Positions 1 to 7,799 are shown, counted from the first letter of the stretch. The stretch is 24,991 nt of DNA from an uncultured Mucilaginibacter sp. (GCF_946481715.1 NZ_CAMLOV010000073.1:1-24991); one strand, 5' to 3'. Made by a program: numbers and translations. Notes: generated by a model from the sequence alone, not told the origin.

Positions 1-57
1 ATGGGAAACCCGAAGCGGGCTAACCACTCTGTGAAGGTTCGAACCCTTCCCCAACAG
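1..57 (+). tRNA. Class II tRNA-like RNA, copy 1 (3' part only)
   Basis: Only the 3' half is in the window. A T-arm is clear: stem GAAGG (33-37), loop TTCGAAC (38-44), stem CCTTC (45-49). It is followed by a 7-nt acceptor strand CCCAACA (50-56) and a G (57) at the discriminator position. Before the T-arm there is a small hairpin, CCCG-AAG-CGGG (9-19), then TAACCACTCTG. The same order and largely the same bases recur 146 nt downstream in copy 2, so this is a tandem duplicate. The anticodon is outside the window. It could be a functional tRNA, a decayed one, or a tRNA-like RNA with another role. Confidence 0.6.
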
Positions 58-61
58 CAAG

Positions 62-78
62 CTAAACGCAAGGTTTAG
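62..78 (+). other. Short hairpin linking the two tRNA-like RNAs
   Basis: Perfect 6-bp inverted repeat CTAAAC (62-67) / GTTTAG (73-78) around a GCAAG loop, with no T-run directly after it. It sits in the 30-nt linker between the two tRNA-like units, so a role in processing a joint transcript is possible but only inferred. Confidence 0.4.
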
Positions 79-87
79 TTTATATCC

Positions 88-203
88 TGTAGGATGGTGA
101 AATTTTTGGCAGACACACCTCCTTGTCGCGGTGGCGGAGAATATGGGAAACTCTTAGCAATAAGAATAACCACTCTGTGAAGGTTCGACCCCTTCTCCTA
201 CAG
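88..203 (+). tRNA. Class II tRNA-like RNA, copy 2 (Leu-like body, apparent GTC anticodon)
   Basis: A full cloverleaf can be drawn. The acceptor is TGTAGGA (88-94) / TCCTACA (196-202), 7 of 7 paired, with discriminator G203. The D-stem is GTG (97-99) / CAC (114-116), with a Leu-type D-loop ending GGCAGA. The anticodon stem is CCTCC (118-122) / GGTGG (130-134) with one T-T mismatch, and the loop TTGTCGC puts GTC at 125-127. The T-arm is GAAGG-TTCGACC-CCTTC (179-195). The variable region of about 44 nt has a basal stem CGGAG/CTCTG (135-139/173-177) and an inner hairpin TCTTA-GCAA-TAAGA (152-165). The D-arm and the CTTG.../GGTGG anticodon arm resemble bacterial tRNA-Leu(GAG), but the anticodon, the U1-A72 pair and G73 do not fit Leu. 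No 3' CCA is encoded. It could be a divergent tRNA or a pseudo-tRNA. Confidence 0.6.
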
Positions 204-235
204 CTCTTCTCATAATTTAGGTTTATAATTGGTTA

Positions 236-271
236 GTAAAAGCCCCTGCCCATCAGGGGCTTTACTTTTTT
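236..271 (+). terminator. Rho-independent terminator of the tRNA-like unit
   Basis: The stem GCCCCTG (242-248) / CAGGGGC (254-260) with loop CCCAT is extended by flanking GTAAA/TTTAC pairing and followed by a T-run from 266. It closes the tRNA-like transcription unit. Confidence 0.85.
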
Positions 272-365
272 AAAAGATTTTTTATCCTCAGCCTAATTTA
301 AAGCATTAAAACACTAATAATCAAACACTTGCGGAGACACTGCTGGATTTTCGCCAATCTAAAAT

Positions 366-394
366 AAAAAAATCCCGGCTGCTCACCGGGATCT
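366..394 (-). terminator. Terminator of the outer-membrane protein gene
   Basis: On the minus strand the stem ATCCCGG / CCGGGAT (plus-strand 386-392 and 372-378) is followed by an uninterrupted run of T. It lies about 30 nt past the stop codon of the gene ending at 421. Confidence 0.85.
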
Positions 395-420
395 GTGTAA
401 AGAAATAACTGCTGGTTCAT

Positions 421-1008
421 TTAAAACAACTTAAAACCGACGCTTAAAGCCCACAAATTTTGGCGCTGGCCAAAGTTGTCGTTTATTTTGGTGAGCCCGC
501 CTTCGTAACGCAAATCGGCTGTAATATGCCCGATATCAATCCCTGCACCAGCCTGAAAGCCTAACGTGCTTTTTTTGTAATCGCCAAAATCGTTATAGGC
601 ACCGTTTACCGCGCTGGAGAAACTGTCGTTCTGATCCAGCACGTAACTGTAAACCGGGCCGGCCATAATACGGAAGTTTAAATTATCCCCGCCAAATCCT
701 TTACCTATCAACAATGGCACATTTAAGGTGGTGAATTTTACTTTACCCTCGGTAGTTGTGTTGTTATTACTGGTTGGGAAGGTAAACTTACCACCGCTAC
801 TCCCCAGGTAAAGCTCGGGTTGCAGGTAAAGGTTAGAGCCAAAACGGGCGAACAATCCTGCCTGGTAGCCGGTTTTTGTAGATTCGCTTACGTTATCGGT
901 GTTAATTTTAGAGAAGTTAACGCCGCCTTTTATACCCAGCGAAACCTGCGCCTTTGCGCCTATTGCCGCCGCCGCGATAATTGCAATACTTAAAAATAAC
1001 TTTTTCAT
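421..1008 (-). CDS. Outer-membrane beta-barrel protein (PorT/OMP_b-brl family)
   Basis: A 195-residue secreted protein. The start chosen is the Met at 1006-1008, because it begins a classic signal peptide (MKKLFLSIAI, a run of Ala, cleavage after AKA near residue 20); a longer reading from 1065 would place 19 unrelated residues in front. The mature part consists of alternating beta strands rich in Gly and aromatics (VSLGIKGGVNF, LYLQPELYL, LGFQAGAGIDI) and ends in ...GFKLF, with the terminal Phe typical of outer-membrane barrels. These features match the small outer-membrane beta-barrel proteins common in Bacteroidota. The substrate or role is unknown. The gene stands alone, with its own terminator downstream and a divergent small gene upstream. 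Confidence 0.8.
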   Translation of the reverse strand: MKKLFLSIAIIAAAAIGAKAQVSLGIKGGVNFSKINTDNVSESTKTGYQAGLFARFGSNLYLQPELYLGSSGGKFTFPTSNNNTTTEGKVKFTTLNVPLLIGKGFGGDNLNFRIMAGPVYSYVLDQNDSFSSAVNGAYNDFGDYKKSTLGFQAGAGIDIGHITADLRYEGGLTKINDNFGQRQNLWALSVGFKLF

Positions 1009-1197
1009 GGTGTTTGATTTGTTTAATTCGATATAACAGCTTGCTTTTTTATTGGTTTTTGGCAAGCCCCGCTATACCATTATTGTGGTTAATAAATCGG
1101 TTAGATGTTGGCTACAGGTAAAAGTTTAGCTTGAAGCCGAATATTAAACGCATGCTACTCTGTATTTTTTATATTTTTGTTGAAATAATTTTGTTTT

Positions 1198-1413
1198 ATG
1201 GCAGAGATTACCATCAGTAATAAAGATTGGCAGCGTATAAAAATAAAAGTTCAGCGCAAGTATAACCACCTTACCGACGAGCAATTACAGTACACCGAGG
1301 GTCAGGAAGATGCCCTCATTGCCCGCATTATGCAGCTGGTAAACCGCGACCGTGCCTACGTGGTATTCACCCTGAAAAAAGCATTGGTGAACATTGATAA
1401 TAACCGCCTTTAA
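1198..1413 (+). CDS. Small CsbD-like protein of unknown function
   Basis: A 71-residue hydrophilic protein without signal peptide or membrane segment. The pattern W..IK.KVQRKYNHLTDEQLQYTEGQEDALIARI resembles the CsbD-like stress protein fold (W..LKGK..E.WG.LTDDDL....G..D.L.G.I), but the C-terminal third differs. The assignment is therefore by pattern only. It lies upstream of the S41 peptidase gene in the same direction with a 65-nt gap, and may be co-transcribed with it. An AT-rich stretch with a TATTTTTG element (1172-1179) precedes the start, but no -33 TTG is at the right distance. Confidence 0.6.
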   Translation: MAEITISNKDWQRIKIKVQRKYNHLTDEQLQYTEGQEDALIARIMQLVNRDRAYVVFTLKKALVNIDNNRL

Positions 1414-1478
1414 AATCAGTTAATTACATAAAAGCTATTCGATTTTTGTAGCTTTATATTTAATGAGGGGCTTTTAAA

Positions 1479-3221
1479 ATGAGTACGGAGAAAAGGACGA
1501 GGAGAATTTACAAAAGGCCGGTTATTATTGCCGGCGCATTGGCTGTAGTTTTTACGGCTTGGGGCTTTAGCGACGACCTTTTCCAGATATCAAAAAACCT
1601 GGATGTTTTTGCATCTGTTTACAAAGAGGTAAACATCAATTATGTAGACGAGATCAACTCTGCCAAATTGGTAAAAACAGGGGTAGATGCCATGCTTGAT
1701 GGGTTGGACCCTTATACCGAATTTGTACCCGAATCTGAAATTGAAGATTACAAACTACACTATGTAAGCACGCAATATGGCGGCATTGGCGCAAGCATTT
1801 TTTTGCGCGATGGCAAAGTTTACATTGCCGATGTATTCACCGGCTTCCCCGCGCAAAAGGCCGACCTGCGTCAGGGCGACCAAATGGTTAAAATAAACGG
1901 TATAGACCTAACCGGGAAAACTAACGACCAGGTAAGCCTGTTGCTAAAGGGCGCCAAAGGAGCATCCATAAAATTACTAATGAAGCGCGATGGCGAAAAT
2001 GCCGTTGAGAAAAGCCTGGTGCGCGATGAGATTAAACAACCCAACGTTGTTTATTCGGGCATGGTAGGCAGCAATATGGGCTACATTAAACTAAATAAAT
2101 TTTTAGAAAATTCGGCAGATGAGGTAACCAGCGCGCTTACTGCCATAAAAAAGAATAACCCCAGCGGCATTATATTAGACCTGCGCTCTAACGGCGGAGG
2201 TATTTTACAGGAGGCAGTGAAAATTGTAAACCTGTTTGTACCCAAGGATGTAATTGTAGTATCGCAAAAAGGAAAAGTAAAAGAAAAAAACTTCACTTAC
2301 AGTACCGTGGTCACCCCCATGGAGCCAAACCTCCCGCTGGTGGTGCTGGTGAACAGCCACTCGGCTTCGGCATCAGAAATTGTAGCGGGTGCTTTACAAG
2401 ACCTGGATAGAGCCATTATAATAGGGCAGCGCAGTTACGGTAAGGGTTTGGTACAACAAACATTCAGCCTGCCTTACAATAGCCTTGTTAAAATTACAAT
2501 AGCTAAATACTTTGTACCATCGGGCCGCTGCGTGCAGGCCCTGGATTATGCTCACCGCAAGGATGATGGAAGCGTACTAAAGTTTGCCGACTCGTTGATG
2601 CATGAGTTTAAAACAAAAAATGGCCGCTCGGTATACGATGGCAGCGGCGTTTACCCGGATATTTTTGTAAAACAGGATAGGTTTGCCAATATTACCCAAA
2701 CCCTGGTGAGCAAATTGTTGATATTTGATTACGCTACCCAATACCGCAATACACACCCACAAATAGGCGACCCGCGTGCATTTGCACTGAAAGACGCAGA
2801 GTACCTGGATTTCACTAAATTCCTTACTGGCAAAAACTATTCGTATAGCACCGTTTCCGAAAAAATGCTGGATCAACTGAAGACCGAAGCCACCCGCGAA
2901 AAACAACTGCCGGAGATTCAGATGGAATATGATGCACTGAAAGCAAAAATGGCAGCCAGCAAAAAGAATGATTTGCAGCTACATAAAGACGAGATAAAAC
3001 AAGTGCTGGAAAACGAGATAGCATCCCGCTATTTTTATGAAAAAGGACGTTACGAAGCCAACTTTAAATACGATAAAGAATTGGCACAAGCTGTAAAAAC
3101 CATGCAGGATAAAGTGCAACTGGCCTCTATCTTAAAGGGCGAGGGGGCATTTAAGGTGATAGGTAAACCTGTGCTGGCTATGGCAGCAAAGCAAGAAGAT
3201 AAAGACGATAACGACGATTAG
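1479..3221 (+). CDS. S41 family C-terminal processing peptidase
   Basis: A 580-residue carboxyl-terminal processing protease of the CtpA/Prc type, probably membrane-anchored and acting in the periplasm on protein C-termini. A single N-terminal hydrophobic segment lies at residues 14-29. A PDZ domain spans about 95-170, with the carboxylate-binding region near YGGIGASI. The S41 catalytic core spans about 195-350. The Ser-Lys dyad is visible as Ser297 in SASASEI and Lys322 in SYGKG, 25 residues apart as in E. coli Prc. The region LRSNGGG (236-241) is the conserved strand-turn before the active site. The tail from about 430 to 560 is charged and helical, and the C-terminus is acidic. A terminator follows at 3255. 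Its target substrates cannot be read from the sequence. Confidence 0.92.
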   Translation: MSTEKRTRRIYKRPVIIAGALAVVFTAWGFSDDLFQISKNLDVFASVYKEVNINYVDEINSAKLVKTGVDAMLDGLDPYTEFVPESEIEDYKLHYVSTQYGGIGASIFLRDGKVYIADVFTGFPAQKADLRQGDQMVKINGIDLTGKTNDQVSLLLKGAKGASIKLLMKRDGENAVEKSLVRDEIKQPNVVYSGMVGSNMGYIKLNKFLENSADEVTSALTAIKKNNPSGIILDLRSNGGGILQEAVKIVNLFVPKDVIVVSQKGKVKEKNFTYSTVVTPMEPNLPLVVLVNSHSASASEIVAGALQDLDRAIIIGQRSYGKGLVQQTFSLPYNSLVKITIAKYFVPSGRCVQALDYAHRKDDGSVLKFADSLMHEFKTKNGRSVYDGSGVYPDIFVKQDRFANITQTLVSKLLIFDYATQYRNTHPQIGDPRAFALKDAEYLDFTKFLTGKNYSYSTVSEKMLDQLKTEATREKQLPEIQMEYDALKAKMAASKKNDLQLHKDEIKQVLENEIASRYFYEKGRYEANFKYDKELAQAVKTMQDKVQLASILKGEGAFKVIGKPVLAMAAKQEDKDDNDD

Positions 3222-3254
3222 AATAAGGAATCAATAAGAAGTTACACAAATATT

Positions 3255-3283
3255 GCCCGCCTTTTTTGAGGTGGGCTTTTTTG
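3255..3283 (+). terminator. Terminator after the S41 peptidase gene
   Basis: Stem GCCCGCC (3255-3261) / GGTGGGC (3270-3276) with one G-T pair, followed by six T. Outer ACACAAA/TTGTGT bases could extend the stem. Confidence 0.8.
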
Positions 3284-3346
3284 TGTATTATTTTTTCGAG
3301 TGGTTATGGAAAGTTACTCAGCGTTACATCATTATAATAAACAACC

Positions 3347-4225
3347 ATGAAAAGCAAATACATAACCTTATCATTGATCCTGGCCTTATTACTTTCTGGA
3401 TATCGGGCATTGGCCAGCCCCCAAATGCCTGATTATATTATTTATAAGTCGGATACTGTCAGTACATATAACCTCATTGTAGAAAGATACTTGCAAAACC
3501 AGTTAAAGGCAGATTCCGGCAAGCTGTTTGGCCTCAGTTTCCGAAGCGGGGCATCATCTAACTGTTGGAGAGGTTACCAGGCTATTTACAAAATAGAAAG
3601 CGATAGCCTTTTTGTTGTAGACATGATACGATGCGGTACGCTTCGCGCCGGGAAAAGGGATAGTATTTGGTCAAAGGGAATGCTAAAGAGCATCTTCGCT
3701 GATAAATTGATAAATGGGCGGGTCTTCATCGATTGGTTTTCGGGCGCTATTAACTTCCCCTTGAACCGCAATCTTTTAAGGTGGGATGGTGTGTTCTATA
3801 AAATATATGAGAAAGAACGGGTGTTGACCATTTTTGATGGAACGGTCTTAAAAACAGAAGACGTAACAAATTATGTCAATACCCGTAACGGTATCGACAG
3901 GAGGTATGGGACGAAACTTTCGGATATCCTTTTTAAAAAAATAAAGAAGATAAAATGGAAAATAGCTCCGGACTGTGACTGTTCCGACAAATATATAATC
4001 ACTATTGGCCCTGTAGGAACGATTACACAAGTTAAATTACCCGGCGAGGACGAACGCGATGCCGACGAAATAAAAGAAACCGAGGCATGCAGGGACATGA
4101 TTTTTGATGCATTAAGAAAATTGCAGTTTGATATCATTAAAGATAAAGGCAAGCCAATAGCAGAAGATGTTTATTTGGAGATATGGATTGAGACTAATGG
4201 GAAAACGGCGAACTGGACAAACTAA
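3347..4225 (+). CDS. Secreted protein of unknown function with a TonB-C-like tail
   Basis: 292 residues. The N-terminus has a signal peptide (MKSKYITLSLILALLLSGYRALAS, cleavage around residue 23), so the protein is exported. I do not recognise the main body (about 25-200), which is mixed alpha/beta with the motif RWDGVFYKIYEKE. The last 75 residues (YIITIGPVGTITQVKL ... ALRKLQFDIIKDKGKPIAEDVYLEIWIE) have the shape of the TonB C-terminal domain found in many Bacteroidota envelope proteins. That similarity is by pattern only. There is no cell-anchoring lipobox. It is followed by a 125-nt gap before the next gene in the same direction. A periplasmic role is inferred. Confidence 0.6.
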   Translation: MKSKYITLSLILALLLSGYRALASPQMPDYIIYKSDTVSTYNLIVERYLQNQLKADSGKLFGLSFRSGASSNCWRGYQAIYKIESDSLFVVDMIRCGTLRAGKRDSIWSKGMLKSIFADKLINGRVFIDWFSGAINFPLNRNLLRWDGVFYKIYEKERVLTIFDGTVLKTEDVTNYVNTRNGIDRRYGTKLSDILFKKIKKIKWKIAPDCDCSDKYIITIGPVGTITQVKLPGEDERDADEIKETEACRDMIFDALRKLQFDIIKDKGKPIAEDVYLEIWIETNGKTANWTN

Positions 4226-4350
4226 ATAACGATAAGCGGTATGCCTCGAGCCGAATCTCTTCCCAGCCCATTGTAACATCCGCGTTATACCTCACATTTG
4301 CATTAAACTCCCGCACTCGTTTGTATGTCATACCTACAAAACATACGAAA

Positions 4351-4884
4351 ATGAAAAAGATAGTTTTAACAACCGCAATATTCTTTAGCGCCCTGTCATT
4401 CCAGGCCGCTAAGGCACAAATAAGTTTTAGTATAAACATTGGCAGCCAGCCCGAGTGGGGGCCTGTAGGTTACGACCATGCAGATTATTATTATATGCCT
4501 GATATAGATGCATACTATGATGTGCCCGCTCATCAGTACGTGTATTTAGAAAATAACTCATGGGTGCGCAGGGCATCGCTGCCTGCCCGATACAGCAACT
4601 ATAATGTCTACAACGGATATAAAGTGGTTGTAAACGACCGTACACCGTGGATGCGTAACAGTATATACCGCGCCAAATATGCAAACTACCGGGGCCGTAC
4701 CAGCCAGGCAATTATCCGCGATAGCCGCGAAGCAAAATACCGCAACCATTGGATAGCCGACCGCCGCGAAGTGCGTAATGACCGCCAGGAATTGCGTTAC
4801 GACCGTAAGGAGATACGTAACGATAGAAAAGAGATAAAACACGACCGCAAGGAGATGAAACACGATAATAGACGCAGGAATTAA
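4351..4884 (+). CDS. Secreted basic protein with a charged heptad-repeat tail
   Basis: 177 residues. The start at 4351 is chosen because it opens a signal peptide (MKKIVLTTAIFFSALSFQAAKAQ). A TTG 30 nt upstream would add ten hydrophilic residues in front of it. The mature N-terminal half is Tyr-rich (YDHADYYYMPDIDAYYDVPAHQYVYL). The C-terminal 41 residues hold five near-identical 7-residue units of the form D-R-x-E-hydrophobic-(R/K)-x at 137-171, ending in RRRN. This produces a strongly charged helix or coil. Similar Tyr-rich secreted proteins with DRKE-type tails are common in Bacteroidota and have no assigned function. It shares a bidirectional terminator with the convergent gene downstream. 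Confidence 0.7.
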   Translation: MKKIVLTTAIFFSALSFQAAKAQISFSINIGSQPEWGPVGYDHADYYYMPDIDAYYDVPAHQYVYLENNSWVRRASLPARYSNYNVYNGYKVVVNDRTPWMRNSIYRAKYANYRGRTSQAIIRDSREAKYRNHWIADRREVRNDRQELRYDRKEIRNDRKEIKHDRKEMKHDNRRRN

Positions 4885-4902
4885 GTATAGCGGCTTCCAT
4901 AT

Positions 4903-4936
4903 AAATAAAAAGCTCCCAATGGGAGCTTTTTATTTA
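4903..4936. terminator. Bidirectional terminator between convergent genes
   Basis: A near-perfect palindrome, AGCTCCC (4911-4917) / GGGAGCT (4921-4927), flanked by AAATAAAA and TTTTATTT, so both strands end in a T-rich run. It lies between the plus-strand gene ending at 4884 and the minus-strand gene ending at 4947. Confidence 0.85.
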
Positions 4937-4946
4937 TGCTATTTTG

Positions 4947-5561
4947 CTACTTGTACTCTAATATGCCTTTGGTCAAAGATTTCCATTGCGGAAAGGACAT
5001 CCCTTCACGTGCGGCAAGTGCTATAATAGTATTACGCACGGTATCGTAAATATTTGTATCGGTATTGGGTGTTTCGTTGCGGCCATGAACGGCAACGCTT
5101 ACATGGTTGTTATACCGCTCTACTATGAACGTGCTTGTAGATGCATGGCTATAAAAATGGGCGATAGAGGCACCATTCTTATGTTTCGGGTTCGCTATAG
5201 GCCTTACCGTTATGGTGAGGTACTCGCTTTCGGCCCCGGCATCTTCTACCAGTTCCATCGATTCGATGCGTACCCACTCTTTGCCATCGCCTGCCAAAGG
5301 GCCCGGTGCAGGCAGGTTGATGTAGAATATATCGCCCTTCTCCGCCATTTTATAAAGCTCTTTTCCCTGTGCATCGGTAATGGCAAACCTGGCAGAGCCA
5401 AAACCGCTAAACTGATGCCACATGTTTATATCCTTCAGCCGGTCCTTGGCCAGCAAAAACAACTGGTGCGCTTCCTGCCGTGTGGCGCAATCTGCAATAT
5501 GTATGGTATCGGCTTTTTCGCCCTCTACCTGCTGCGGGATGTTTTCATAAGCGTTTGGCAT
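4947..5561 (-). CDS. Conserved cytoplasmic protein of unknown function
   Basis: 204 residues, with no signal peptide and no membrane segment. I do not recognise the family. Visible features are an acidic N-terminal third, a central segment GDIFYINLPAPGPLAGDGKEWVRIESMELVED that looks like a beta-sheet core, and a C-terminal helix with AREGMSFPQWKSLTKGILEYK. The plus strand also carries a 199-codon open frame across this interval, but its translation has many unsupported Cys, Arg and Tyr runs and is treated as a shadow. The gene lies downstream of the symporter gene in the same direction, separated from it by a terminator, so it probably has its own promoter. Confidence 0.7.
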   Translation of the reverse strand: MPNAYENIPQQVEGEKADTIHIADCATRQEAHQLFLLAKDRLKDINMWHQFSGFGSARFAITDAQGKELYKMAEKGDIFYINLPAPGPLAGDGKEWVRIESMELVEDAGAESEYLTITVRPIANPKHKNGASIAHFYSHASTSTFIVERYNNHVSVAVHGRNETPNTDTNIYDTVRNTIIALAAREGMSFPQWKSLTKGILEYK

Positions 5562-5632
5562 ATCACAATCGGTTGTAATGGCTAAACATCATCGGTATCA
5601 ATTGTGTTTTAATCACTCTAAATTATCCGGCA

Positions 5633-5663
5633 CAAAAAAAGCGGCCTGTAAACAAGCCGCTTA
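5633..5663 (-). terminator. Terminator of the sodium/solute symporter gene
   Basis: On the minus strand AAGCGGC ... GCCGCTT (plus-strand 5656-5662 and 5639-5645) is followed by a run of seven or more T. It lies 24 nt past the stop codon of the symporter gene. Confidence 0.85.
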
Positions 5664-5686
5664 AAAATATAAAGGTTAAACCGTTC

Positions 5687-7360
5687 TTACCAGAAAATAG
5701 TATACAACGCTACCAATATGCCTGCAATGATCATGGCGCCGACAGCAAAAGCATTTGATGTTTTAAACATTTTAGCATCAATCTCCAAGCCGTTTGTTTC
5801 CTTGCCTTTAGCAGCATCAATTAAGCTGATAATGATCATGCCAACCACGCAAATGATAAACACGAAGCCCATCCTATCCAGGAACGGGATTTCGTATAGC
5901 CCGCTTTCGGCATTTTTGGTTGAAAAACCGCTGGCTGCCAAGGAGCTAAGGTCGACCAATTTCGGCAAGAATTTAAAGAATACCGAGAACGCAAATCCGC
6001 CGATGGTCGCAAATAACGCGGCATTAGACGAGGCCTTTTTCCAGAAAAAACCAAGTATAAACATGGCGAATATGCCCGGCGAAACGAAGCCTGTATACTC
6101 TTGTATAAACTGGAAACCGCCTTTTTTATCGATGCCTAAAAACGGCGAAATAGCGACACCCAATATCATGGCTACTACTACAGTTATCTTGCCTACAACA
6201 ACCAGTTGGTGGTCGGTTGCGTTGGTGCGGATCTTCTTTTTGTAGATATCAAGGGTGAAGATGGTAGCAATACTATTGGCCTTACCTGCAAGCGATGCTA
6301 CTACGGCTGCGGTTAATGCAGCAAAAGCCAGACCCTTAACACCAGTAGGCAGCAAATTCAGTAATACAGGGTAGGCATTATCATGGTTTTCTGTTATACT
6401 ACCCATCATGTCGGAGCTAAATACATTCTCTTTGTATAAAATGTAAGCAGCAATTCCTGGTAAAACAACTATAAGCGGCATTAACAATTTTAGGAAAGCC
6501 GCAAACAAAATACCGCTACGGGCGGTGTTTAGGTTTGCTCCTAAGGCCCTTTGCGTAATGTATTGGTTACAGCCCCAGTAGTTAAGGTTTACTATCCACA
6601 TACCACCTATTAAAACGGTTAAACCCGGCAGGTCACCATAGCTTTTGTTATCCTTTTTAAGGATCATGTCAAAGTGGTCGCTGGCGTGGGTGTACATGTC
6701 AGACATACCGTTGAGCAAGCCTGGATGCCCATAAAACTCGCCTACTTTAGTTACCGCGATATAAGTGGTTACTAAACCGCCCAGTATCAGGAAAAACACC
6801 TGGATAACGTCGGTATAGCCAATAACCTTCATGCCGCCCAGGGTGATGATAATGGCGAAGATGGCAAGCCCGGCAATACACAATTTGAAATCGATGCCGG
6901 ATATGCCGTTAATAGCAATTGCGCCCAGGTAAAGTATTGAAGTTAGGTTTACAATTACATATAAAAGCAACCAGAATACCGCCATAATCATGGCAACTGT
7001 ACTGTTGTACCGTTGGTGCAAAAACTGCGGCATAGTGAATATCTTGTTCTTAAGATATACCGGGATAAAGAAAATGGCGACGATAACCAGCGTGGCTGCT
7101 GCCATCCACTCGTAGGTAGATATCGCTAACCCCATGGTAAAACCGTTACCGCTCATGGCAACAAACTGTTCGGCAGAAATGTTGGAAGCGATCAAAGAAG
7201 CACCGATTGCCCACCAAGTAAGCGAGCCTTCGGCCAGAAAGTAGTCTTTAGATGTTGCATCGGCATTATGCTTGCGCCTGTATATCCAGTACCCGTAACA
7301 GGCCACTATCAAAAAGTAGATCAAAAATACGGCGTAGTCGCCATTCGAAAGAGATTTCAT
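5687..7360 (-). CDS. Sodium/solute symporter, SGLT-type (SSS family)
   Basis: A 557-residue inner-membrane carrier with about 14 hydrophobic helices, the usual number for SGLT-like members of the solute:sodium symporter family. The N-terminal region shows the family signature TWWAIGASLIASNISAEQFVAMSGNGF (residues about 48-74). Later come NLNYWGCNQYITQRALGA and the helix ALTAAVVASLAGKANSIATIFTLDIYKK, which are characteristic of the vSGLT-type sugar carriers. A sugar or related polar solute imported with Na+ is the most likely substrate; the exact one cannot be read. It is a single-gene unit with its own terminator, 8.5 kb away from the carbohydrate genes at the right of the window. A connection to them is possible but not shown. 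Confidence 0.9.
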   Translation of the reverse strand: MKSLSNGDYAVFLIYFLIVACYGYWIYRRKHNADATSKDYFLAEGSLTWWAIGASLIASNISAEQFVAMSGNGFTMGLAISTYEWMAAATLVIVAIFFIPVYLKNKIFTMPQFLHQRYNSTVAMIMAVFWLLLYVIVNLTSILYLGAIAINGISGIDFKLCIAGLAIFAIIITLGGMKVIGYTDVIQVFFLILGGLVTTYIAVTKVGEFYGHPGLLNGMSDMYTHASDHFDMILKKDNKSYGDLPGLTVLIGGMWIVNLNYWGCNQYITQRALGANLNTARSGILFAAFLKLLMPLIVVLPGIAAYILYKENVFSSDMMGSITENHDNAYPVLLNLLPTGVKGLAFAALTAAVVASLAGKANSIATIFTLDIYKKKIRTNATDHQLVVVGKITVVVAMILGVAISPFLGIDKKGGFQFIQEYTGFVSPGIFAMFILGFFWKKASSNAALFATIGGFAFSVFFKFLPKLVDLSSLAASGFSTKNAESGLYEIPFLDRMGFVFIICVVGMIIISLIDAAKGKETNGLEIDAKMFKTSNAFAVGAMIIAGILVALYTIFW

Positions 7361-7684
7361 TTATCTGCTTAGTTTAATTATTTAGTTTCAATAATTGGAA
7401 GGCTAATAATACACTATAAATGGCGTTTTATCAAATTTTAAATAATAAACGTCATTTCAACAGCTATTGATTTGTCAATTGCCTGTGGGTAGTCGCGTCG
7501 ATCACAGGTGTTTTTTACAGGCAAGGCACGCAATATCAAACCCGATGGGAGCGTGTTATTAATCTTATTATAATAGGCCTTTATTAATTGGGTAGCAACA
7601 ACCAAATTAACCAATTGAAATTAAAGGTGTTTTGCTGTGAATTAAGCCATAAAACAAATTATCTAATAAATTTTGAAAAACAAC
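7361..7684. other. Intergenic region upstream of the symporter and tRNA-Asp
   Basis: About 320 nt without a credible gene; it should hold the symporter promoter and leader on the minus strand. The only notable structure is a pair of competing hairpins. TTGCCTGT (7479-7486) pairs perfectly with ACAGGCAA (7517-7524), while the overlapping CCTGTG (7482-7487) can instead pair with CACAGG (7503-7508). No clear TAnnTTTG element for the symporter was found. Confidence 0.5.
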
Positions 7685-7714
7685 TTGTGTAAAACAAAAA
7701 GAGGCGTATATTTG
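7685..7714 (+). promoter_or_regulatory. Bacteroidota-type promoter of tRNA-Asp
   Basis: A TTG -33 core (7685-7687) is separated by exactly 19 nt from TATATTTG (7707-7714), a perfect TAnnTTTG -7 element for the Bacteroidota primary sigma factor. Transcription would start just before the tRNA at 7726. Confidence 0.85.
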
Positions 7715-7725
7715 CAGTCCCAAAC

Positions 7726-7799
7726 GGAGTGGTAGTTCAGCTGGTTAGAATGCCTGCCTGTCACGCAGGAGGTCGCGGGTTCGAGTCCCGTCCATTCCG
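7726..7799 (+). tRNA. tRNA-Asp (GTC)
   Basis: A 74-nt canonical tRNA. The acceptor is GGAGTGG / CCATTCC with one G-T pair, the D-arm is GTTC...GGTTAGAAT, and the anticodon loop CTGTCAC has GTC at 7760-7762. The T-arm is CGCGGGTTCGAGTCCCG, and the discriminator is G7799. The encoded 3' end continues CAGG, so CCA must be added by nucleotidyltransferase. Confidence 0.97.

Noticed and set aside
1131..1179. TTG (1131-1133) and TATTTTTG (1172-1179) as a promoter for the CsbD-like gene
   Set aside because: The spacing of 38 nt is far from the 19 nt expected; only the -7-like part is plausible in such AT-rich DNA.
4986..5585. 199-codon plus-strand open frame opposite the conserved cytoplasmic protein gene
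   Set aside because: The minus-strand frame has a more ordinary composition, lies in the direction of the shared terminator, and starts cleanly; the plus frame is Cys/Arg/Tyr-rich and runs through the other gene's start region.
5718..6245. 175-codon plus-strand frame inside the symporter gene
   Set aside because: It is a shadow of a clearly recognisable SSS-family gene on the other strand.
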